Part shown: piece after piece, positions 54,620-64,000 of the stretch | Layout of the letters: the number at the start of each line of letters is the position of its first letter | Position numbering within the stretch: the stretch's first letter is position 1 | Source of the DNA: Cheiracanthium punctorium | Taxonomy: Eukaryota > Arthropoda > Arachnida > Araneae > Cheiracanthiidae | NCBI GenBank assembly: GCA_038373885.1 | Contig: JAWZYV010016978.1 | Coordinates: forward strand, 62,001 to 126,000 | Direction of reading: 5' to 3' | Length of the DNA stretch: 64,000 nt | Position numbers and translations under genes: made by a program | The notes under the pieces: generated by a model | The model's database searches: none | Told to the model about the DNA's origin: nothing | Seen by the model: only the letters and a program-made list of their open reading frames with translations

Positions 54620-55735
54620 CCCCCCCTCCCTTTTGATTCGGGCCTGAAAGAAATATATTATTAAGTTGTTTCATTAACACAATATCAGAAAACTGTCGTA
54701 CATAATTTTTTACGAATTTTCCAGTTTTTTCGGGATGTGCTATAAGTAATGGCGATAACAATTTATTGCTTTTACTTATAATCAGCATTGTAGTGTAGGA
54801 ATGTGTCATTGCATTTTGTGATTGAATCTCACTTTCTACTTGCTTCGATCCTTTATGTTCCAGGGTTTGTCTAGAAGGATTTATAAGTTAAAATCTGACT
54901 TGACGTCTTTTAACAACGAATCCTTATAAAAACATTTACATAATTTACGAGCGCCTGCGCTAATTTTTTGATGATTTCCTTTGACCGAGAGTTTTTCAGC
55001 AGAACAAATTTTGTAACTTTCCTGCTAAATTCTGATTCTTTTTTTTAAAAATCTGTACAGCCATCCTTTAGATGCGTGGAATTTCAGTCCTAATTCCAAT
55101 GCATTTTCTGAAGCCCAAGTTTGTAAATCACAATCATGTACATTTTTCTGTAATTTTCTTGCGTTTTGAAACTGTTGAAATGTGTATTTTTTAATTTGAT
55201 TTAGTTTATATTTATTATCGCCATTCCTCTGAACTTGCTTTTCCCACAGATATAACTGCCTTTTATTTGTAAAACATTTAAAATAATTTTGAACACTCTG
55301 TAAACTGCGAGATTTTGCCACTATTGTATCCCGCCAGCAGGGGCGTAGCCAGAAATTCTTCATTGGGGCGATTACGACTACTACAACTCATATGTATGTA
55401 TACGTTGTGTCATAATGTAGTGAAGAATATACATTTTGTATGGCAAAAAATTCCTCATGGGGGGAGGGGGGTTAGGACCCCCCTAACCCCCCCCCCTTGG
55501 CGCCCTGCCCGCCAGTATTTTATTGCAGCCTCCTTATCTTTTCAAGAAATAAATTGCTTATTTTGCACGATATCCTCACTAGATGTGAAGTCAATGCTTT
55601 CGTACTCAAAGCTAGAAAATATAGGATCTTCAGGGGTATCGAGTAATAAGCGTTGCTCATTTGCTACAAAATCTGTTGCATTTACTTTCTGATAATTTTG
55701 CAAACTTTCAATAATTTGATTTTTCAGACTTTTTC
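54620..55735 (-). pseudogene. pogo/CENP-B-type transposase, inactivated and split by a hAT MITE
   Basis: On the minus strand an N-terminal part at 55516-55735 (acidic, ending AAIKYWR) is interrupted by the MITE at 55338-55507 and resumes with SLQSVQNYFK and LYLWEKQVQRNGDNKYKL. A CENP-B/Tc5-type helix-turn-helix follows (LQTWASENALELG, then FHASKGWLYRFLKK). After frame changes the start of the DDE domain appears (MTHSYTTMLII, then LLSPLLIAHPEKTGKF). The order fits spider and insect pogo-related transposases. At least one stop precedes the MITE site and several frameshifts follow. The C-terminal catalytic part is missing. Confidence 0.72.
55338..55507. mobile_element. hAT MITE inside the pogo-type transposase
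   Basis: A 170-bp element starts CAGGGGCGTAGCCAG and ends CTTGGCGCCCTG, flanked by an exact 8-bp duplication CCCGCCAG (55330-55337, 55508-55515). The interior matches the copy at 15813-15980. The duplicated target lies in coding sequence of the older transposase. Confidence 0.9.
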
Positions 55736-56294
55736 TTCGTCTGTGTATGGAGACAATGTCATATTTTTCGAAGAAAATTCCGCGTAAAGCATAAAAACAA
55801 CATTAAGTATATTTATTGTTTGCTCCATAGTATCATCACGTGGATTAAAAAGAATAGAATTTTTAGAATTAAAATAAATGCCACACTTATGCGTAAACTG
55901 AATTTGCAGCTTGCAATGTGTTAATACAAATAAAATTAAATTACTTTCTGCAGTGACTTTCAGAACTAAAACAAAAAGATTATAGGACTTCAGATTAACT
56001 AATTGAAAACAAGATGACTCAAAATAATTCCAATGCATTACGTTCACTTAACTTATAAATCTATACTTAAAAATCCAGTACGTTGAAATATAACATGGTA
56101 TAGCAAACACTGGTTTATAAATGTTTCGAGTACGTACTCGCGTGAGCGTTTCAACTTTTCGACCAATTATCCCTGTCGCCAAATACTAGCTAAAGGGTTA
56201 CAATTGGCGCGATTTTAACTAATTTTTAACCTTTAATTTCTCAAATTCTATAAGGAGATAGCAGCTAATTTTCACACAGTACGTTCCTTTTAGT

Positions 56295-56527
56295 GTGTAC
56301 TCGTGATTGTGTGAAATTCGTTCCATTTGGTGAGTGAGCTTTGGGAAGGTTTCCTTGTTACAGAACTTTATGAAGGGCTCTATCGCGTATTCAAGTTATA
56401 GTATATGGAGAAAACCGACCAAAAATCCGCTCCATCAGATCGGCATGCGTAGAGACGAACCCGGAACCTTCGCACTTCAGCCGTCTACCAGGTTCGGTGT
56501 CTCATCCACTTGGTCATGGTGGAGCAC
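56295..56527 (-). mobile_element. tRNA-derived SINE, copy 3
   Basis: On the minus strand a good A box, TGACCAAGTGG, is followed by GGTAGACGGCTGAAG, a B-box region GGTTCCGGGTTCGTC and a diverged family body with GATTTTTGGTCGGTTTTCTC. The head differs from those at 36627 and 42788. Confidence 0.65.
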
Positions 56528-57239
56528 TTTCACATTTTAAATGCTCATTCGAGTTCTATATGTTATAGTATTTTAGAAGACTGACAGCTTAGCTGTCCTG
56601 AATTGCTTTAATGCTGTGAACGTCAGCCTCGGGGTTTCTCAAGAGCACAGAAGTGAGGTTCGCTGTTCTACCACCATTCAGAGCGTCGCGTGAAAGGGAT
56701 TATTCTCGGATTCACACTTCTTCCCCGTCTATCCCCCTAAAGTGGATCGTGCTGCAATGTAAAGGATTAATTGAAGACAATAAACGCCATACTATAAACA
56801 CGTGAGATACGATGTTCACTACACATGGAAATCAAGAGTAAAAATCATTTACACCAACAATTTCTAAATAAAAGTGAAGAAGCTTTCCCAGCATAAGTAT
56901 TTATTGCGCCCAATTTGGCGATCTACCGTCGTCAAATTTGGAAAGATTTTGAGCTTCACTATAAATGAATGTAATTTTGAGAGACATTGCTTAAAAAAAA
57001 AAAAAAAAAAAAAAAAAAACTTGTTAAAAACGTTATTTTTATCCTGTAAATGAAGAGTAAGCTGTTATAAATGCTACATATATTAGCATGTGCTGTTTTT
57101 TTGATTGAAAGCGATATTGTGTAATCCTTAGTAACATATATCTATTTTGTGTTTGAAACAGAAGATTACCTCGAGAATATGTTTTAAGCAATGATTGCCC
57201 ATGATGCGTAATGTGCTATAATTAATTTGGGTGTTCCAG

Positions 57240-57360
57240 TAAAAGAACTTTCAATGTTACTCACACCATTTTCATTAGGGTACATGGGGTAGGAATAACA
57301 TAAATAAATTTTGTAGTAATCGATACTTCACTTTCTAACTTTGTTGGAAAGTACTAAAAA
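57240..57360 (-). repeat. repeat family F, inverted fragment
   Basis: On the minus strand ACTTTCCAACAAAGTTAGAA is followed by TATCGATTACTACAAAATTT and CCATGTACCCTAATGAAAAT. An A-run of about 26 bases at 56993-57019 lies nearby. Confidence 0.6.
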
Positions 57361-58924
57361 AGAGGAAATATTTTACTTTATCCCTATCCTGTCGTATTTT
57401 GTTTCGGATCTGATTTCAGCTATCTGTGACTCTTTTATCGCTTCTCATTCAAAAACTCTGATTTACGTCACAGCTTTTCAAAGTCCAGCGAGCAAACCAG
57501 TCGGATAAAGCAAATTGCTTGCCTTACTTACGATATCCAGTTAAATTTATCATCCTGGCATATTTATAGCGTGATAAATTCTAGAGTTAGATTTTTCTGT
57601 TTACGTGGATTATCTTTATTATTATTTTATTTTTTTTATTTTTACAAGCATTTGTCTTTTCATCATCGCAGATTCTGGAATGTTTGAATGCCTAAAATTG
57701 AGAAACAATTATGTAGTCGTGTGGTTTCTTAAAAATATATTTAATTAATTTTATATCCGGGGGAAAAAAATTATGTTAAAAAATTTCTACGATTTTCTCA
57801 AAGCATTAAATCCTTTACTTTTTTATCCTTTATCCTTTACTCCCCCCTCCCACACACACACAAAAAATCAAAAACAAAAAAAAATGTACAAGTATGCAAG
57901 TCATTATGCAAATAATAAATATTTTATCTGCTTCAATTATATTTTGGAAATTCGGAGAATTTTTTTTTCAATCTTCGAAATTTACCCAAAACACAATGTA
58001 CTTAAAAACCAAAGCTTGCTATCATCAAACTTAATCACCAATCACTTTATCACCAAACTGGATATATTTAAAAATGTTTGACTTTTAACGAAAAGGGGGT
58101 ACTTTTATTGCAATAGAAAATTATTTGTTGTACTTCTAGGAAGATTACTATTATTATTATTATTATTACTATTACTGTTGTTGTGCTAAAATAAGTTTTA
58201 TTGTTTATGTTTCATCATTAATAATTATTAAATTGCTTGCATTTAAATTTAAAATGATGTTCAGTAATATTATAAAGATTAAAGTTAAGAATGTTATTTA
58301 AAATATGTTAAATAAGATTCATGAGATATTTACAAATATCCGGCCGTGCAATGTTTCGGGAGGTTGAGGAGGCGTGGTCGCTGGCTTCAACAATACGAAA
58401 CAATGGCTCCTCCAATAATTTATGCTCCTTGCTCTCAAAACATAGCATTTAACTAACATTTTCGCGGAAAAAGAAATGAAATGAAAGATGCTTTATTTAT
58501 TTATTTATTTTTTAATTCAGAAATACGAACAAAATACCAAAGAAAGTTAGTTGCCCACACTTTCTTTCTTATATTTTGGAGACTAATTGGAAAAATCACT
58601 GAAATCGGGGATTATTCTGCAAAATTAAGAGGCGTTTGTTTTGCCTTAACCGAGGGATATTCAAAAACATTTACGGAAAAGCATTACTAGTTATAGAAGA
58701 AAAAAAAAATCTCTGCTGTTGCATCTTTGTCATCATGGGAGCAATCAGTTTAAAGGACTAGCAACTCTAAGATTTAGCGTTTTCCAACTTAGTCCAGTGG
58801 CAAAACAATAGGGTGTAGGCAAGATTCCAGAGGCCCCGACCTGAGAAAGCCGCGAGAAGAGGGTGATCCTAACATTTATTATTACAAAAATGTAGTGTAA
58901 TTTATAGCCCAATTAATTTAATTT
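57361..58924. other. no gene seen
   Basis: AT-rich intron sequence with a CACACA run near 57850 and short TTA repeats near 58150. No motif or element ends recognised. Confidence 0.4.
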
Positions 58925-59366
58925 AGGGAACATACCCATACTACGTGACCTATTTTTTAAGATTATTTCGACCCCACCCTCCCCTCGGTGACCACTCGTA
59001 GTACATATCAAGAACCTCCCCCCCCCCCCGCTCCTCCCCATTAACTTTTTACGTAGTATTGACAAGTATGATTTTTAATCATTTCTCAGGCAAAGTGAAA
59101 GAAATGAAAATAATTTGACTCATACTTGTCTTTATTAATACGGCGTTTATTGCATAAGATTGCATGCATCCTTATAATTACTAGTAAATTAAATATTATG
59201 AAAAAGAAAAACTTATGTACAAAATATTGCTAATTTACAACAAATTTCTCTCGGCGAAATCGACACGTAACAAAAATCTAAGCCACCCCCCTGGTCCTGT
59301 GACAGCGTAGTATTTTGAAGACCTCCCCCCCCCCTAAACGGGTCAAGTAGTATGGGTACGTTCCCT
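58925..59366. mobile_element. MITE with 27-bp inverted ends
   Basis: The ends AGGGAACATACCCATACTAC and the inverted GTAGTATGGGTACGTTCCCT (continuing with GTGACC/GGTCAA) match well. Both sides also carry C-rich runs and a TACGTAGTA block. The target duplication is not clear. The interior is AT-rich and non-coding. Confidence 0.65.
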
Positions 59367-60019
59367 TACCTACTAAAGCACATACACAAATTAAACAAAA
59401 ACAAAATATCCCAAGATCTGAACGTATTTGTACCAAAAAGACTTCGCCCAGTTTGAGAACGCATAGTAATAAAAGGGATCCTTTGAGGGAGGGCCCCTCT
59501 GATTTTGTCAGTTGCTGAGATTGTCCATTCGGCAACAGCTCAAGAATTCCGAATCCTCATAATCATCTTTTATTCTTTGGTAAACTGTGTTTGACCCAAC
59601 CAACAGCATTTGTGATCCTAAGTACAGTAAAGACATCACAGCGTAACAGTTTAGATAACCTTCACACCATTGCAAAATCCCAGTCAAGCGTGCAACTGTG
59701 GTTAAAATAGAACTAACAAGCATGTAATATTTTTTTATTTGTTCCTATAGGAAGATTTCAAGGTAGAAATCACAGTTTTCGCTGGCTGCTTTAGTAAAAA
59801 GGTAATGCCTGCAAAGAAAATTGATCTTATCGAAACTTGAATTACACGCCAAAATAAAGACAGTTAATTTATGTTTACTATTTTTGAGGCATAAACAATA
59901 TTATTTTGGTTGACTGAAATAAATGAAGCAAGAAGCCTTGATGTTTACTAGTGTAGTTATAGTTAATTTTAGACCTTTAGCTGTTGGAGAATAAACTTGC
60001 TCAGAGGCATGAGAATGGT

Positions 60020-60097
60020 TTATGATTTTAGTTATTGTTTGTCTGCGCTCTATCTATCACCAATAGGTATCGATTACCATGATATTTATAAAAAATA
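60020..60097 (+). repeat. repeat family F, left part of an interrupted copy
   Basis: GTTTATGATTTTAGTTATTG, a TGTCTGCGCTC block and GGTATCGATTACCATGATAT follow the family order up to the pogo MITE. The copy resumes at 60592 with GTATCCTATCAAAA. Confidence 0.55.
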
Positions 60098-60589
60098 CAG
60101 TAACCCCTAGTTATATCGCTCTTGTCGGGTGACAAGAAAAATGTGCAATATATCTGAGGGCGCGATATAACGGGCGGAGAGGAGGGAGGGGTGATATGAT
60201 AAAAACCTAACTTTTATGAACATATGCTTTTAAATATAATAAAATTAATAGTATATGTACTGTAATAAAAGATATACTCTTAACCTATAAAATGTATAAA
60301 TTTAATTTTTTATTTTATGTACAAATACACATTTCATTTCCTGCTGGAAAAATGATCCAGAGTCATTTGATTCGAATTTTTTTCTCATATCTTGTTTTTG
60401 CAAGGATCAAGGAGCAAAAATGAATTAATTGTACTTATGTGATAGAAGATGTATATTTCAAATGTACTGCGTGCTTCTCAAGTAAAGTAACAAAGCAAAA
60501 GAGTACAGAAAAAAATTGGGAGACATAGAAAAGGCGCGATATATCCGAATGCGCGATATATCGAGGCGCGATATAACGAGGGGTTACTG
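60098..60589. mobile_element. pogo-like MITE, copy 1
   Basis: The 492-bp element is flanked by TA (60096-60097, 60590-60591). Its ends CAGTAACCCCTAGTTATATC and the inverted ATATAACGAGGGGTTACTG match closely. Subterminal copies of GCGATATA(T/A)C repeat several times. It interrupts a family-F repeat. A second copy is at 63632. Confidence 0.8.
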
Positions 60590-60591
60590 TA

Positions 60592-61110
60592 CTAATTCCT
60601 ACTATGGAATGTATCCTATCAAAACTAGAGTCTACAGCATCAATAGTTTTTTTTTTTTTTACGAGCACTCATAAAAGTGTTCCAATACATTAGGGTCTAT
60701 GGGCATTTATTGGTCGTAGTGTATTTTTAGAAGCATTTATTTCTTTCAAAGAAAAAACAAAATTAATGTATGCTGTTGAAATTTATAAAACAATTATCTC
60801 TGTCGCAAAAAAGAGTGTATGTAACATTGCCGACAAAAGCAGTAACTCCCATCATTAATCTCTAACAATAAATAAAAAGAAAAAATAAAAAGAAAGTGTT
60901 GCCGTCTTATTTGCTTTAATATTTTTGTTCACCAGTCCGGGCGAGTTTGTTCCTTCGTCGCGAAGACACGACACTGCAGCGATTTCCCTTCTGTGCCTAT
61001 CGTAAGCACTCGGACGATTGCTACACATATGGACACAAAAGGGAAATCTCTGTAAAGAAGGAGGCGAACAGGTTAACTATTTGACATGCTGTAGTGAATA
61101 AGATTGTGTT
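60592..61110. other. rest of the family-F copy, then no feature
   Basis: Positions 60592-60760 continue the interrupted F repeat, ending near GGGTCTATGGGC. The last 380 bases before the Ig exon contain nothing I can name except the polypyrimidine tract and acceptor. Confidence 0.45.
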
Positions 61111-61138
61111 GTGATACGTTTATCTTCCATTTCCACAG

Positions 61139-61324
61139 ACGGAATCGAACTCAACTCTTTCATGCAAAACGAGAGTCGGTACAGCCTGATGGAGAACGAA
61201 GAAGGCCTGCCGAATGCTGTGTTTTTCATCAGTAACGTCACCTATGAGGATAACCATGTAGTGATGTGCATCGTCGACAATGTTGATGGATTTGACCAAA
61301 CCATCACGGAACTGGCTGTCAGAG
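61139..61324 (+). CDS. Ig-domain protein, second half of Ig-like domain 3
   Basis: The acceptor is CTTCCATTTCCACAG and the donor is GTAACC. The 186 bases are phase 1 at both ends. Joined to the exon at 30652, the split codon gives Asp and the sequence AWFVDGIELNSF, a normal C-to-C' strand region. The exon carries two more sequons (N-E-S, N-V-T) and ends the domain at Cys82 (counted from domain 3) in YEDNHVVMC. Asp76 is present, but the positions that usually hold Gly and Tyr are His78 and Val80, so the tyrosine corner is missing. The following phase-1 donor implies further exons beyond the window. Confidence 0.85.
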
Positions 61325-61495
61325 GTAACCATCTATACTATTGCATGCATTGACTGTAAGCTGGTGTGCCATTTGCAACCCAAGCATTACGCTCTGAAAC
61401 GAAAAGAGTAATCTTGTCTGTCAGTGTTATAGTGAAATGCTAGCAAAGGACCCAACCTCTTGAAATGTGAATGCAGGGTGACTCTCCCAGACAGC
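61325..61495. other. start of the next intron
   Basis: Sequence after the donor GTAACC. No further exon could be recognised before the end of the window. Confidence 0.5.
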
Positions 61496-62918
61496 ACATA
61501 AGCTTAAATCAAGTTTGACATTTCTTTGAATTTGACGCATTAATGCAATCTTGACAGTTCAACTCATTCAAAGCTGGCAGCAAGCTTGCAGGAGTCAAGT
61601 TGAATTGTCAAGTTTAAATACAGCTTGATTTAAGCTTGAAAACTGATACTCGCGTGATTTTTCCTTTTTAAAGGAGCGTTGATGGCGCCATCTGTGAAAG
61701 AGAATGGACATTAATTGTCTAGCGTCCTAATATTTGCTGAAAGTTCGTAAAAGATGTGTTTTATTTTATATTACCAGTGCCATATTACCGGCAGGGCAAA
61801 CGGGGCAACTGCCCAGGGCCTACAGATTTTAGGGCCCAAAAATCTTACATCTTACACTTTTGTAATTTTAAAATAAAATTTCAAAGGATAAAAAAAAAAT
61901 TCGGAAGTTAAATAATTTTTTTAATTATAAAGTATGAACGAAAATAATTCAAATTTACATTTGTATAAATTAATTTTAACTTATTTTTAATTCTTCGAAA
62001 TGCTCTATATCAATATAGCATACCAATATGTAGGAAAATAACCACATTCGTAAAAAGAATTTTTAGCGTTAAAAAATAGCAACATTTTTCAATTATTTGT
62101 TATTTTAAGAAATATTTACAAAAATGACTAAAGTGTTTGTATTCCATACATGTTAGCAACTGTGATATAGCATTTCTAAGTAACGTTTAACTATCTGTTT
62201 CTTTCATTTCAGATTACTTAACACAAAATTTGTGTTAAGTAAACCCATTCTATATTTCCAAATATGGAAATTCTTCAAAATAAAATACAATTATACTACG
62301 AAATTGATTTCAAAATCAGTCGTTTGTCTCGATTTTGGCCAGCAGTATTGCTTAATGAGTGTTGCGGTACTGAAAGTTTTAAAACGTGTTTTTTTATTTT
62401 AATTTTAATTTAATTTATTTTGATGCATTATTTTAATTCTGATGCATCCCATGGAAAAATAAAAGAAACAAATAACACATCGCCCACTTATCAATGTGGC
62501 GAGAAAACAGCGTGGTAAGTCACTTCAAACTTTAGTCATAGCTGCACAAGGCTACGGTGGCGGAATGGATAGCGTGCTCGACCGCGAAGCCGAAGGGCCC
62601 GGGTTCTATCCCAGCGACGAATTAAATTGAAATTTCAGCGTAGAGGGGGAAAATGCGCGGAAAAATAAATTATGTGGGGCGCGTTAGCCAGCGGGCGCCC
62701 CGTGTATTAATTTTTTTTTTTTTTTTTTTTTGTGGAAAATTTTTTTAAGCTTGAAATGTCAAGCTTGATTCAAGCTTGAAATTTCAAGCTTAATGCAAGC
62801 TGGGCAAGTGTAAACTAGAACACTTGATTCAAGCTTGCATCAAGCTTACACGATTGGAATTTTCAAGCTTAATGACTTGATAAATCAAGCTTGCTGCAAG
62901 TTTGCTGTGCTGTCTGGG
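61496..62918. mobile_element. inverted-repeat element rich in CAAGCTT words
   Basis: The ends CCCAGACAGCACA and the inverted TGTGCTGTCTGGG enclose 1.4 kb. Both flanks are built from CAAGCTT, TCAAGTT and TTCAAGCTTGAAA words (61500-61650 and 62745-62905), which are themselves palindromic. A SINE at 62550-62731 lies inside. A second embedded end may be CAGTGCCATATTACCGG at 61777. No target duplication is obvious, so the superfamily is open. Confidence 0.6.
62550..62731 (+). mobile_element. tRNA-derived SINE with T-rich tail
   Basis: An A box in GGTGGCGGAATGGATAGCG and a B box in GGGTTCTATCCC are spaced as in a tRNA and followed by a short body (GGGGCGCGTTAGCCAGC) and a run of about 23 T. The family differs from the SINEs at 36627, 42788 and 56295. 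Confidence 0.65.
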
Positions 62919-63200
62919 CTTAAGCCTCACTACAAATGGCGAAAACAGTCTCTTTTTTTTATCAGGAAGATAAAACATTTGAGAAATGAAAGCATTAACG
63001 AATTATGGAACGACATTATTCTGTTCTGTCTCATTCGTGCCATTTTTACCTATGAATAAAATAAACACTAGTTTCTGCTTTCACTATGTCTACGGAGGCT
63101 TATGACACGCAAAAGTGTTTCATTTTAAACAAAATTATTTTGAAAAGAGTCAATATTCAGCTGACCAAAGTATTTATTCCCAACTTCTTCCACTCTATAG
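62919..63200. other. no feature seen
   Basis: AT-rich sequence without recognised repeats or coding potential. Confidence 0.4.
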
Positions 63201-63402
63201 CAGATTTTGCTAGTTTTGCTACCATTTCTCTCCTTTGGAATGAATACTTCTCTTGAGTGCGTATTTTATTGCTCTTTCTATTGTTTAGAGTGCAATTACA
63301 AATGCAATTCAGATTTGGCTAGTTTTGCTACCATTTCACTCCTTTGGAGTGAATACTTCTATTGAGTGAGTATTTTATTGCTCTTTCTATTGTTTAGAGT
63401 GC
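63201..63402. repeat. 109-bp tandem duplication
   Basis: CAGATTTTGCTAGTTTTGCT at 63201 recurs at 63310 with few changes. The shared block runs to GCTCTTTCTATTGTTTAGAG. The identity is high, so the duplication looks young. Confidence 0.85.
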
Positions 63403-63631
63403 AGTAGCGTAACTGGATTTTGTGCATTTCTTAGAGGGAGGAGGGAACATATGTTCGATATCTGTGAGTATGAAATGATTCACGAATGGATGACGAATTG
63501 CAACACTTATGGTTGAGCAGAGTGCAGAGTGTCTTCAGGTCGTTCTCCAATTATAAATGCTGGATGTATGTGTCATGAAGACCAGTTGTCTGATTTAAAG
63601 TCGAATCCATTTAGAACTTCAGTTCCGGTAG

Positions 63632-64000
63632 TAGTAACCCCTCGTTATATCCAGGCTCGATATATCGTGCTTTCAGATATATCGAACTTTTTCTACGTCT
63701 CCCACTTTTTTCTGAACTCTTTTGCTTTGTTATTTTACTTGAGAAGCATACAGCACATTTGGAAAATACATCTCCAATCACATAATGAGGTACAATTAAT
63801 TAATTTTTGTTCTTTGAACTTTTCTGAAAAGCAGGTTAAAAGAGAGAAATCATATCAGATGACTTTAGATAATTTTTTTCAGCGGGAAATGAAATTTGTG
63901 TACTTTACATAAATTTAAAAATGTAAATTGAACTTCTTTTTTTATAGTTTAGGTGGCTACTTTTTATTACAGTATTTATACTATTAATTTAATTATATTT
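63632..64000 (+). mobile_element. pogo-like MITE, copy 2, cut by the window end
   Basis: The left end (TAGTAACCCCTCGTTATATC) and the ATATATCG subterminal words match the inverted copy at 60098-60589. The interior aligns with it, including TTTTGCTTTGTTA and GAGAAGCA blocks. An open stretch ending at 63912 finishes with MTLDNFFQRE, which resembles the C-termini of some pogo/Tigger transposases, so the MITE may retain a 3' coding remnant. Confidence 0.65.

Larger units (their letters stand above)
30766..61138 (+). other. intron 4 (splits Ig domain 3), 30.4 kb
   Basis: This phase-1 intron begins GTTAGT and ends CCATTTCCACAG. It holds nearly half of the window and most of the transposon remnants. 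An additional exon inside it cannot be excluded, but the domain is complete without one. Confidence 0.78.

Noticed and set aside
58926..59366. piggyBac-type MITE at 58.9 kb
   Set aside because: The flanks are not TTAA on both sides; the superfamily stays open.
62555..62625. Functional tRNA gene
   Set aside because: A and B boxes are present, but acceptor stems do not pair and a SINE body and T-run follow.

Overview
This is a strongly AT-rich piece of an animal nuclear genome, very probably an arthropod. That inference rests on spliced immunoglobulin-domain exons with GT/AG junctions, mariner ends of the type common in arthropods, CENP-B-type pogo transposase remnants, TTAA-flanked piggyBac elements and many short hAT-type inverted-repeat elements. 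The exact taxon cannot be fixed from the sequence; a chelicerate is a guess. There are no bacterial operons, rRNA genes, CRISPR arrays or intact LTR retrotransposons that I can see.

One host gene crosses almost the whole window on the + strand. Five internal exons (12475-12759, 22440-22560, 30038-30213, 30652-30765, 61139-61324) join in frame across introns of about 9.7, 7.5, 0.4 and 30.4 kb. Together they encode 294 residues, making three consecutive extracellular Ig-like domains with five N-glycosylation sequons. Signal peptide, membrane anchor and any intracellular part lie outside the window, so the family (receptor kinase ectodomain, adhesion molecule or basigin-like protein) is undecided.

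Everything else is intronic or upstream and is mainly transposon debris, much of it nested. 1-12 kb: a pogo-like element, then a hAT-like element holding a mariner MITE and a second hAT-like element with long compound inverted repeats, followed by a foldback, a tRNA-His-like retroposon and a decayed mariner. 13-22 kb (intron 1): a CRE-containing palindrome, a 2.2-kb hAT-like element with smaller hAT MITEs inside, and a Helitron candidate. 22-30 kb (intron 2): monomeric repeats, a hAT MITE built of GAGCCCGA words and TTAA or TA MITEs. 31-61 kb (intron 4): a complete-ended but dead piggyBac, a complete-ended but dead Tc1, an inverted pair of 0.3-0.4-kb repeats, tRNA-derived SINEs, an endonuclease-domain fragment, a pogo transposase split by a hAT MITE, and several palindromes. 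61-64 kb: the last Ig exon, a CAAGCTT-rich inverted-repeat element carrying a SINE, and a second pogo MITE.

No transposase here looks functional. Most target-site duplications are exact or nearly so, so the order of insertion can be read in several places.
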